In this document: piece by piece, positions 21,001-28,865 of the stretch
Position numbering within the stretch: the first letter of the stretch is position 1
Layout of the letters: every line of letters begins with the position of its first letter
Origin: Alteromonadaceae bacterium
Lineage (GTDB): Bacteria > Pseudomonadota > Gammaproteobacteria > Enterobacterales > Alteromonadaceae
DNA: 64,000 bases
Reading direction: 5' to 3'
Assembly: GCA_014872785.1 (NCBI GenBank)
Contig: WKFJ01000061.1
Coordinates: 45,595-109,594, forward strand
Translations under genes and position numbers: made by a program
Notes under the pieces: model-generated
The model's input: the letters and a program-made list of their open reading frames with translations, nothing else
The model's database searches: none
Told to the model about the DNA's origin: nothing

Positions 21001-21490
21001 AATGATGCTTTGAGGTATTGAAGCTCTGGCTCATAGATAACTAAATGTTTGATGTTGTATTGTTCGATTAAATACTGAACGTGGAGCCCCCCCCCAAGCC
21101 CAGTACTATTAGTGTGTTTAGTGTCTTATTTAATCGCTTATCATCAGGTTCAGCTTCTTCGTTTCTGTCAACGTCAGGTTTGATATTTACGTAAACAGGT
21201 TTCTCAGCCCATGACTGTACGTGACAAATTACTTCATCTTGCGGGTGCAATCCGTAAAAGACTTTACCAGTTCCATAATCGACGATATTGAATTCTTTAT
21301 TGAAGTTGCAAAATATAGATATGTTCCGAGTCGCTATAGAACTGAGAGTACTGGCAACACTAGGCATTCTGCGATTAAACGCGTTAACACTTGAAGAATG
21401 GCGATTGTGTATTAACTCTACAGATTCTTTCTCTAGCGCAAGCTGAGCCTCGTCATTTTCATGTAAATGGATTCTTATATCGTTAATCAT
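18015..21490 (-). pseudogene. maf: Large Maf-type flagellin glycosyltransferase, frameshifted at a poly-G tract
   Basis: Maf (motility accessory factor, MptE-like DUF115) proteins transfer nonulosonic acids to flagellin. The frame opens at an ATG at 21490 and stops early, just after nine G residues (coding strand, 21095-21087). One more G, or two fewer, joins it to the 993-codon frame below and gives about 1158 residues. Two successive N-terminal Rossmann units are visible: VLGLGGG...VIYEPELQYL...LADW, and IILFGLVEG...FVCEPNRDFF...RWD. The core motif GNGPSLDS is near residue 549 of the joined protein. As written the gene is OFF; phase variation is likely, a read error possible. Confidence 0.85.
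21087..21095 (-). repeat. Homopolymeric tract of nine G (coding strand) in maf
   Basis: Nine consecutive C on the plus strand, G on the coding strand. They encode the Leu-Gly-Gly-Gly loop of the first Rossmann unit. With nine G the frame runs into TAA 11 bases past the GGC codon; with seven or ten it reads on as GLHVQYLIEQYN. G tracts of this length are classic slipped-strand sites, including in Campylobacter maf genes. Confidence 0.9.
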
Positions 21491-21888
21491 TCAAGTATTA
21501 TGCAAAGTAACAAATGTCTCAATATTAAGTGCCGGATGGGAGAATTGAAAGCGGAAAATCTCCCAGCCTATTATAGGCTTCACACTACAAGACCAATGTT
21601 TTGAATACATTTTAGGGAGTAAAAACCTTTTTCTTGGGATTCATTTAAGTACTTGAAGACTCACAATTTTGTGACTAGCTTCAGCATACTCAATGGTTTA
21701 GCTACCTGAAACTTAGTCAGAAAAGTCAAGCAGAGTAACCAAAGACAAGTACTATGTTTTTTGCTACTGCGCCTAAGAATTCAGCAAGAAAAAGTTAAGT
21801 CATAAAATAAATCTATGAAACGGTTGTTGTTAGTCGATGCTTGAGGTACAAATTAGACACTTAACGCTATTTTTACAGACTGTAATTC
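21491..21888. other. Divergent intergenic region, 398 bases
   Basis: AT-rich spacer between the maf start (leftward) and the first oxidoreductase (rightward). Promoters for both must lie here, but I cannot point to a convincing sigma-70, sigma-28 or sigma-54 pair. No gene-sized reading frame or repeat is seen. Confidence 0.5.
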
Positions 21889-22923
21889 GTGAAAAAAATT
21901 GATATGGTCTTAGTCGGGCTTGGTTCTATAGGTCGACATTATTTATTACAATCTTCCGCACGTAATCTGAGATGTTTAGCAATAGATATCGATTCCAACA
22001 AGGAACCCATTGCAAAAGATCTTGGTTCATTATTCAGTACACATAGCATTACAAATGCATTAGAAAACATCGTTATAGACAGCTCCACACTTGCAGTGAT
22101 TGCAAATTGGGGACCGCAACATAGCGATGCTTTCACGGCTTTAGCCAATTGTGGTATCCAAAAAGTAATCGTAGAAAAACCCATGGCAACATCTATTGCC
22201 GATTGCCTCACGATAGAAAGCACGGCAGCTAAGTTCAGAATAAATGCCTCTGTCCATTTCCGTTGGGCATACTTAAATTTGGCGAGTGTGATTGAAAACC
22301 TTATCCAAGATTTGGGACTAGGAGAGCCTCTTGCGCTTACCAGCTCTGGCGGCGCATTAGATTTGTCAACCGGTGGGATACACTGGATGGATTTCGCTAG
22401 ACGCCTCTTTAAGTCTGACGCGACTAGTGTAGTTTCAGCTCTTCATTCAAAGGCAATTAATCCTCGCTCGCCAGATCTTGATTTTTATGATGGTGTGACT
22501 TCATTTGACTTTGGCGAATCAAAACGCCTCACGATCATGCATAATAACCGAGCATCAGTTGCTCCAGTGCAAACCATAATGTACGAAAATGCCGTATTGG
22601 AATTCGATATTAGCTTAAACTACAGACTCATGGTGCGCCCTGAAGTGGAAGTAGCGCAATCAAAAGGGGTCATAACTCGATATGGCAAAGCAAATGAAGT
22701 TGCACTTGAAGGCCAATTAGATCTTGGCGAAAGCCTCCCTAAAGTGCTAGACGAAATGATATCTACCGACAACAATCTCTCACCTTTAGGGTCTTTATCT
22801 GATGGAAGGATCGCCGTTGAGATGCTGTCTGGCGCGCTTTATTCCAGTCAATGTAAAAAAGCAATTTCCCTGGTCGATATAGACGACGAATACTTAATCA
22901 ATCACAAATGGAAAGTAAGTTAA
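21889..22923 (+). CDS. Gfo/Idh/MocA-family oxidoreductase
   Basis: 344 residues with an N-terminal NAD(P)-binding fold (MVLVGLGSIGRHYLLQSS), the EKPMA motif that carries the family catalytic Lys (about residue 98), and a C-terminal dimerisation domain (GGALDLSTGGIHWMDFARRLF, with the usual GG.HW.D). Such enzymes oxidise or reduce nucleotide sugars and cyclitols. It starts with GTG and opens the plus-strand block, 7 bases before a second family member. The substrate is not deducible; a role in nonulosonate or sugar modification is inferred. Confidence 0.82.
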   Translation: MKKIDMVLVGLGSIGRHYLLQSSARNLRCLAIDIDSNKEPIAKDLGSLFSTHSITNALENIVIDSSTLAVIANWGPQHSDAFTALANCGIQKVIVEKPMATSIADCLTIESTAAKFRINASVHFRWAYLNLASVIENLIQDLGLGEPLALTSSGGALDLSTGGIHWMDFARRLFKSDATSVVSALHSKAINPRSPDLDFYDGVTSFDFGESKRLTIMHNNRASVAPVQTIMYENAVLEFDISLNYRLMVRPEVEVAQSKGVITRYGKANEVALEGQLDLGESLPKVLDEMISTDNNLSPLGSLSDGRIAVEMLSGALYSSQCKKAISLVDIDDEYLINHKWKVS

Positions 22924-22930
22924 TCATTAG

Positions 22931-23914
22931 ATGTTCAATGTAGGATATATTGGCAGTGGACCAATCTCAAACTTCCACGTCCCAGCGCTGAAAAAAGTAG
23001 GTCTTTCGGTTGGCGGAATAGCAACCCGCTATGGATCGCAAACAGTCGAATCTTTTGCAAAGAAACATTCGATCACGAACATCTACAATTCTTGGCAACA
23101 ATTATTAGCTGATGATGAAAAATTTGATTGCTATGTGATTTGCGTTGATACCACAGCTACACCGAGAATTTTGGAAGACGTTTTAAGTACCGGTAAGAAA
23201 ATACTCGTTGAAAAGCCGGCCGCTTGGAAGTCAACTCAATTACAACAAATTGCCCAGCACAAAAATGCCGATAACGTTGTATTTGCTTACAATCGTCGTT
23301 TTTATACTACTGTGGATGCTGCCAAAGACTTTATTCAAGAGTATCCTCAATGCAATGCGCTTATTAGACTGCCGGACTCTATACCTACGATCAGACAGTT
23401 TTTAGTCAATGGATGCCACGGGGTAGACCTAATCCTATATTTATTCCCGGATCTCACGGTTGAACATGTTAAGCATACCTACAGCAGTGAAGGTGAACTG
23501 AATGGTATATATGCGATATTAAATGGAAAAGACGGTAATGTGATAAACCTGATTTGTGACTGGGCTGCACCAGATAACTTCGCTATCGACCTTTTCTGTG
23601 AAAACAGTAGATTCCTATTGTGCCCTTTTGAGGCAGCGGTGAGATACGAGGGAATGGAAGTCATCCAACCCACGGATGAAATGCCGATTAGAAGATATAT
23701 CCCTAAACAAAAGGAAAGTCTTTCTTTGTTACGAGAGGATATGGAATATAAACCGGGATTCTTGGGTCAGTATAACGCTTTCAAAACCTTCATCGAAACT
23801 GGGCAGAGGTCTCCTTCTCAATGTAATTTTGACGAGGCAATAAAGTGTTTGCAAATATGCGAAGCATTACTTCCGGAGAAACTCCTATCGGACGACCTTT
23901 ATTCTGAATTTTGA
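22931..23914 (+). CDS. Gfo/Idh/MocA-family oxidoreductase
   Basis: 327 residues starting FNVGYIGSGPISNFHVPALKKVG, a nucleotide-binding Rossmann fold, with the conserved VEKPAAW catalytic Lys region near residue 98 and the CHGVDLILYLFPD segment of the C-terminal domain. It lies 7 bases after its paralogue and is clearly co-transcribed with it. The pairing of two family members beside CMP-sugar genes suggests sequential steps on a sugar. Exact reaction unknown. Confidence 0.82.
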   Translation: MFNVGYIGSGPISNFHVPALKKVGLSVGGIATRYGSQTVESFAKKHSITNIYNSWQQLLADDEKFDCYVICVDTTATPRILEDVLSTGKKILVEKPAAWKSTQLQQIAQHKNADNVVFAYNRRFYTTVDAAKDFIQEYPQCNALIRLPDSIPTIRQFLVNGCHGVDLILYLFPDLTVEHVKHTYSSEGELNGIYAILNGKDGNVINLICDWAAPDNFAIDLFCENSRFLLCPFEAAVRYEGMEVIQPTDEMPIRRYIPKQKESLSLLREDMEYKPGFLGQYNAFKTFIETGQRSPSQCNFDEAIKCLQICEALLPEKLLSDDLYSEF

Positions 23915-24095
23915 TTAGTAATAGAAAAACGCCAATATTTTTGTAGTCAATTCAACTGTTTCAAAAAACTGCCGATACACGAATGAAGGTAACGGAGACT
24001 TTCGTTCGTTATCGTTAGATCGAAAAAAGCGCCGTAAATTTCAAATACTATTCGGCGAGTCATAAATTGAAGACAAGTAAAACGTAGAAAGTTTA

Positions 24096-24755
24096 ATGGG
24101 TAAATTAGCGGATTTGTACAAAAAGGATTACTTCGAAGATAGGTTCGATGGAGTGGACGTTAAACGTGAGTTGTCATATGAACAGGAACTTTCGAACATT
24201 TATAAATACGTCACACAAGGAAAAGTATTGGACGTAGGCTGTGGTATGGGCAACTTTCTCGAAAAAATGGATGACAGCTGGGACAAGTTTGGCATTGAAA
24301 TTTCTGAATATGCTGCTGAAAAAGCAAGCGCTAAAGGCATCAAAATAATTGACTTTGACACTGATGAGGGCTCGTTTGACCTGATAATTCTCAGAGGAGT
24401 AATACAGCACTTAGATGAACCACTCCATCAACTAAAAAAGCTAATTGCAAAGTTAAACCACGGTGGATATCTGGTATTTCTAGCAACACCAAATACGAAT
24501 TCGTGGTTTTACAAATGCTTTGGAACCTTGCCTATGTTAGACCCTAAGCGGAATTTTTTACTTCCTTCAGATTCAATGTTGATGCAAATCCTAAAAAACC
24601 TAGGTCTAACTGTAGATTCAATTACCTATCCGTATTGGAGTTCTCCCTATGCTTCACCTTTCAAAGATCATTTGAAGTTTTTACTCAGATTATTAGGCCT
24701 CAAACGATCATTCGCATTTTGGGGAAACATGATGGAAATTTATGCTCGAAAATAG
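24096..24755 (+). CDS. Class I SAM-dependent methyltransferase
   Basis: 219 residues. SAM-binding motif I VLDVGCGMGNFLEKM (about residues 47-61), acidic motif II FGIEISEYAAEKA, motif IV FDLIILRGVIQHLDEPLHQLKKL and a following GGYLVFLATPNTNSW. This is the methyltransferase type 11/23 pattern frequent in glycan clusters. It probably O- or N-methylates a glycan sugar. There are 181 bases before it and 112 after it without a gene. Confidence 0.85.
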   Translation: MGKLADLYKKDYFEDRFDGVDVKRELSYEQELSNIYKYVTQGKVLDVGCGMGNFLEKMDDSWDKFGIEISEYAAEKASAKGIKIIDFDTDEGSFDLIILRGVIQHLDEPLHQLKKLIAKLNHGGYLVFLATPNTNSWFYKCFGTLPMLDPKRNFLLPSDSMLMQILKNLGLTVDSITYPYWSSPYASPFKDHLKFLLRLLGLKRSFAFWGNMMEIYARK

Positions 24756-24867
24756 TTGTAGTGCCATCGCTCTTATCAAGGCGGTGGATGTAGGCACACT
24801 TAGTATTTTAGCAGGATAGCTTTGCCAACAAGTAAAATTTACTGTGTATAGAGTTGAAGATTGCAAA

Positions 24868-25611
24868 ATGAATAAACAAAAAAGTAATGAGGTTTTGGCG
24901 TTAATACCTGCGCGTGGCGGTTCTAAAGGACTCCCGGGGAAAAACATCAGAGAACTTGATGGCATTCCGCTTATTGCACATAGTATTATCGCCGCTCGAA
25001 ATAGCGAAACGATTACGCGAATAGTGGTAGCGACAGACAGTCAAGAAATAGCAAGTATCGCAAGAGAGTTTGGTGCCGAAACGCCATTTATGCGTCCGGC
25101 AGAGGTATCGACAGATACTTCACACGCATTTCAAATCTATAAATATGCAGCGAATTGGCTACTTGAGAATGAAGGATATCGCTCAGTCATCCAATGCAAC
25201 TTGCTGCCTACAACACCTTTGAGGAACAGCGAAGACATAGATAAATGCATCAATTTGATGTTGTCTAGCAGCTGTGACTGGTGTTTTACAGTCAATGAAA
25301 TGGAACATCACCCCTACAGGGCGATGAAAGTACTAGATGATACAAAGATGAGGGCCTGGTTTGATATTCCTCGCGAGACATTGTGGTCGAACAGACAGGA
25401 GCTGCCATATGCAGTTAGGTTCAATGGCGGGGTTATGGCTGGAAGAACGGAACACATATTGAGTTTTGATGAATACAATATAGATAATTTAGCGTTTGCC
25501 GATACAGACGTTCGCTACGTAAAAATGCCAACTAACCGTTCTTTCGATATAGACACTATTGAAGACTTCGAATTTATTAATTTTTTACTTAGTAAGCAAA
25601 AACAAAAATGA
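24868..25611 (+). CDS. CMP-nonulosonate (acylneuraminate) cytidylyltransferase
   Basis: The enzyme activates a nine-carbon sugar acid with CTP. It shows the family P-loop IPARGGSKGLPGKNI, VVATDSQEIA, the LLPTTPLR segment, and a terminal FDIDTIEDFEF motif that holds the metal-binding Asp pair. I choose the ATG at 24868 over a GTG at 24844. Its stop overlaps the next start. It is one of four such domains in the window. The substrate (a legionaminic, pseudaminic or related acid) cannot be set from sequence. Confidence 0.85.
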   Translation: MNKQKSNEVLALIPARGGSKGLPGKNIRELDGIPLIAHSIIAARNSETITRIVVATDSQEIASIAREFGAETPFMRPAEVSTDTSHAFQIYKYAANWLLENEGYRSVIQCNLLPTTPLRNSEDIDKCINLMLSSSCDWCFTVNEMEHHPYRAMKVLDDTKMRAWFDIPRETLWSNRQELPYAVRFNGGVMAGRTEHILSFDEYNIDNLAFADTDVRYVKMPTNRSFDIDTIEDFEFINFLLSKQKQK

Positions 25612-26426
25612 AGATTCTAGTAATAGTTGGCACACAACTGAGACACAAGTACTTTCTCGCGACCCTGGCAAAGCATTTTCCAATAGCAGGTATAATCCAT
25701 TACGAACGCACCCTAGTTCAACCTCCTAAACTCAGCGCTAGTGTGTTTAGTGAAGATGATTTGGAAATAGAAAAGAAACATCTAACAAATCTACAAAAAA
25801 GCGAAGAAACTTTTTTTTCTGATGGGGCAAATTCATTTAAATCTGATTCTCCTCACATTACTGTTCCTGATAGAAAAACGTTGAATTCTCCGGAGACGAT
25901 ACAGTGGGTTCAAAAGATTGACGCGGATGTTATGATTGATTATGGCTCTGGTATTATAGAGAGTGAGCTAATGAGAGTCTTGCCAGAGTGGAAAATCAAC
26001 TTACACGGAGGTCTATCTCCATTTTACAAAGGTTCTGCAACTCTTATGTGGCCTTTTTACATGCAGCAACCTGAATTGGCCGGAGCAACTTTTCATCTAA
26101 TGAGCCATAAGATAGATGGCGGGGATATCCTGCAGCATGTCAGACCAACTATTAAACCTGAGGATAAACTGACCGATATCATGTGCCGCTGCATTACGCA
26201 GGCAAGTGACGCCGCAGTAAAGTTATTAACGAAACTAGAAAAAAACGGAAAGTTAGATACGTATCCTCAAAGAGGTACTGGCAAATTGTTTCTGGAGAAA
26301 GACTACAAGCCATCCTGTATTGGACACATCTACCGCTTAGCTGAAGGCGGAATGATAAAAAACTATCTTGATAATAAAGATAAATATGATTCTCTATACA
26401 AGTTTGTAGACCAAATTAATGATTGA
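25608..26426 (+). CDS. Formyltransferase-family enzyme (probable sugar N-formyltransferase)
   Basis: 272 residues. The centre contains NLHGGLSPFYKGSATLMWPFYMQQPELAGATFHLMSHKIDGGDIL, which matches the formyltetrahydrofolate-dependent transferases (Fmt, ArnA, VioF type): catalytic His in HGG, the SPFYKGS loop, and the Asp of KIDGGDIL. Such enzymes formylate an amino group on a nucleotide sugar. It overlaps the upstream cytidylyltransferase (ATGA) and the next gene by 8 bases. An N-formyl substituent on the island sugar is inferred. Confidence 0.8.
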   Translation: MKILVIVGTQLRHKYFLATLAKHFPIAGIIHYERTLVQPPKLSASVFSEDDLEIEKKHLTNLQKSEETFFSDGANSFKSDSPHITVPDRKTLNSPETIQWVQKIDADVMIDYGSGIIESELMRVLPEWKINLHGGLSPFYKGSATLMWPFYMQQPELAGATFHLMSHKIDGGDILQHVRPTIKPEDKLTDIMCRCITQASDAAVKLLTKLEKNGKLDTYPQRGTGKLFLEKDYKPSCIGHIYRLAEGGMIKNYLDNKDKYDSLYKFVDQIND

Positions 26427-27117
26427 TATTAGCACTTTCAAAAATATTCATCACGCAGATCGTTGTTTCATTTTAGGTTCGGGACCCTCTATCGCTAATC
26501 AAGACCTTGCACCGTTAAAAAACGAAATTACTTTTTGTAGTAACTGGTTTTTTAATCACGACAAGTTTTCTCAGCTGAACATTAATTATTACTGCGCATA
26601 TGACCCTGGGTTCGTACAACCAGCTGTGAATGAATATTGGAAAACGCAGATCAATCGAGACAATTTGCAAGTTTTTTTTCCTAACGAATGGGCAACTTTG
26701 GACATCGTTCCCAGTGCCTGCTTTTTACCTTATAAACCGGAAGTAAAGGTGTATGAAAGCGACACTTTTTCTTTTAATGCCGCAGCAGCTTTGTATGATG
26801 CGGGTAGTGTTATCGTAAACTTTTGTCTACCACTTGCCTTTTATATGGGATTTAAAGAAATCATTTTGCTTGGAGTTGAAACCAACTATGGTATTGCCGA
26901 CGGTGGAGACGCCAATGCCGGCTATTTTTACGACGCTTCTAAGCAGCTCGTCAACAACTTGCACAACGCACGTTCAGAAAGAATCTGGGCTCGCAATTTG
27001 TTGACATCATATAAAGTAGTTGGAAGAGAAGCCGATAAATTGGGAATACAGATAAGAAATGCCACTCCGGGCGGAAATCTAAATACATTTGAGAGGGTTT
27101 CGTTAAGCGAACTATGA
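26419..27117 (+). CDS. Small stand-alone DUF115/MptE-like protein
   Basis: 232 residues that match the central domain of Maf proteins: RCFILGSGPSIANQDL aligns with FIIGNGPSLDSCI of the large Maf, followed by the TFCSNWFF and NYYCAYDP segments and GFKEIILLGVETNYG. It lacks the flanking Maf domains. It may be a glycosyltransferase acting on a small acceptor or a carrier rather than on flagellin. It is translationally coupled to the formyltransferase. Confidence 0.75.
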   Translation: MIDISTFKNIHHADRCFILGSGPSIANQDLAPLKNEITFCSNWFFNHDKFSQLNINYYCAYDPGFVQPAVNEYWKTQINRDNLQVFFPNEWATLDIVPSACFLPYKPEVKVYESDTFSFNAAAALYDAGSVIVNFCLPLAFYMGFKEIILLGVETNYGIADGGDANAGYFYDASKQLVNNLHNARSERIWARNLLTSYKVVGREADKLGIQIRNATPGGNLNTFERVSLSEL

Positions 27118-27265
27118 TGTAGCCCGTCACGTAGTAAGCAATTCACTGTTACAGAACATTAATTTTATGTTTTAGTCTTTTGACTTGTTTGAAATTACTC
27201 CTAATTTAGAAACCGCGGCATCTAGTTGTCTTTATTTGGAACACAAATCGCAGGTAAGGATCTAT

Positions 27266-28093
27266 ATGAAAGTAGAAATTAAAAACAGGCCCGAGTCGCT
27301 AGAAGACGACCTTAGGAGGCTTGCACCTTGGGGGCACTATTTTAAGTTTGACGAAAAAACCATAACGGGTTTTTTTGCAAGTCTTGTCAGTGCAGAAAAA
27401 GCGGTTAATAGCCCCGAAGAAACATACATTACCAATTGTGATCCTGAGGATAAAATTAAGCGTTTCTCAGATGCTTATACCGCAATGATGGAAAACAGTA
27501 AACGTCAGTACATGTTAATTGATGTCTTAAAACGCATTATGGGCTCTGATTTCTATACTGCTTCCGCATATGATTTCGCTTGTAATGATGGCATGAAGTC
27601 ATTTTATTTAAGTCGAGCTGGGATAAGAAATGTTACAGGGTTTGAGTACCGAGAAGACTGTATTGCTCGTGCAAATTATATAAATGAATTGGGAGAGTAC
27701 GGCTGCGACTTTGTTCACTATCCAATTAGTGCTGATACCGAACAGTTTGGTGAGAATCTTGATCCCGTTGATATAGTTTGTTCATTCGGGTTATTACATC
27801 ATCTCATTGACCACGAGCAGCACCTCAAATCCTTGTATAAGCTGACTAAACGCGTGCTGTTGATACATTGTGCCTTTACAGGAGAGAAAAGTAAAAATGT
27901 TGTTTTGCAAGAAAAAGATGTTGAGAACTCCTTTAAAAGTGTATTAGGTAAACGGGCATTAACAACCAAACCAGCCATTCTAGAAATGCTATACAACGTT
28001 GGATTTTCTTATGTATTAGATATCGTGGATGATACTAAAATAGACCAAAAAGGATTTGGCAAATATTCTACCTATCTCGTGGCCGTAGTATAA
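27266..28093 (+). CDS. Class I SAM-dependent methyltransferase
   Basis: 275 residues from the ATG at 27266, which has AAGGA 7 bases upstream; an upstream TTG (27185) in the same frame has no such site. SAM-binding region YDFACNDGMKSFYLSRAGIRNVTGFEYREDCIARA, then DIVCSFGLLHHLIDHEQHL (motif IV). The N-terminal 90 residues are helical and of unknown role. It precedes the dioxygenase gene by one base and belongs to the same operon. Confidence 0.8.
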   Translation: MKVEIKNRPESLEDDLRRLAPWGHYFKFDEKTITGFFASLVSAEKAVNSPEETYITNCDPEDKIKRFSDAYTAMMENSKRQYMLIDVLKRIMGSDFYTASAYDFACNDGMKSFYLSRAGIRNVTGFEYREDCIARANYINELGEYGCDFVHYPISADTEQFGENLDPVDIVCSFGLLHHLIDHEQHLKSLYKLTKRVLLIHCAFTGEKSKNVVLQEKDVENSFKSVLGKRALTTKPAILEMLYNVGFSYVLDIVDDTKIDQKGFGKYSTYLVAVV

Positions 28094-28094
28094 G

Positions 28095-28865
28095 ATGAAG
28101 TTTGATTGCGAGCATTTACAATTGGCCGTTCAGCGGAGCTTTGAAAAGAATGACCGGACTAATTTTAATGGCAATTGTGAGGAAGCTAAAGTACTTGCAA
28201 AAGATGGGCTTTTGATAATCCATGACTTTCTTGAACCAAACGTATGCGATGGCCTAGCCACCAAAGTTCGTGGCCTCGTCGATGGCGCACATTGGAGCGA
28301 AGATGGTGTCACAACACTAGGGGGTTCTAAAGCAATAGACAGAGGCAAAAAGTTTTCCTCTGATACCAACATGATAGATATTTTTGATGTTGACAATGCC
28401 ATCAATGAGCTGGATAGAACACAACCGCTTTACCGTCGAATTACAAACATTATCAACAGTGCTTCAATTGAGCCACTGACGATATCGAATTGTAACGTAT
28501 ATATAAATCGCGGGATTAAACCTCGGATTCTGCATATTGACCAGTTTTTCAACAATCAATTCAAAGCGTTTATTTATTTTACGGATGTCTTAACATTAGA
28601 TGATGGTCCTTTCATGTACGTCAAAGGATCTCACTTATGTTCAGGTAAGAAAATCAATAGTTTTATTACTAACTATGAAAACGGAAGTTACCGTACGGAT
28701 ATGCCCCTCTATGATTATGATGAGGCTCACGCTTGTCTTGGGGAAAGAGGTACTCTTATCATTTCGGATCAAAATGGTGTTCATGGGGCTCATCCACAAC
28801 CAATTGATAAAGAAAGAATTCTTTTGATGCTCAACTACTCTAAACACAAAATAGATCCCAGATGA
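28095..28865 (+). CDS. PhyH-type 2-oxoglutarate/Fe(II) dioxygenase
   Basis: 256 residues with the phytanoyl-CoA dioxygenase pattern: LAKDGLLIIHDFLEPNVCDGLA near the N-terminus, iron ligands in ILHIDQFF (HxD), GPFMYVKGSHL, and a distal His in NGVHGAHPQPIDKERILLMLNY. These enzymes hydroxylate small molecules using 2-oxoglutarate. In this position it probably hydroxylates a sugar or its acyl group; the substrate is unknown. Its stop overlaps the next start (ATGA). Confidence 0.8.
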   Translation: MKFDCEHLQLAVQRSFEKNDRTNFNGNCEEAKVLAKDGLLIIHDFLEPNVCDGLATKVRGLVDGAHWSEDGVTTLGGSKAIDRGKKFSSDTNMIDIFDVDNAINELDRTQPLYRRITNIINSASIEPLTISNCNVYINRGIKPRILHIDQFFNNQFKAFIYFTDVLTLDDGPFMYVKGSHLCSGKKINSFITNYENGSYRTDMPLYDYDEAHACLGERGTLIISDQNGVHGAHPQPIDKERILLMLNYSKHKIDPR

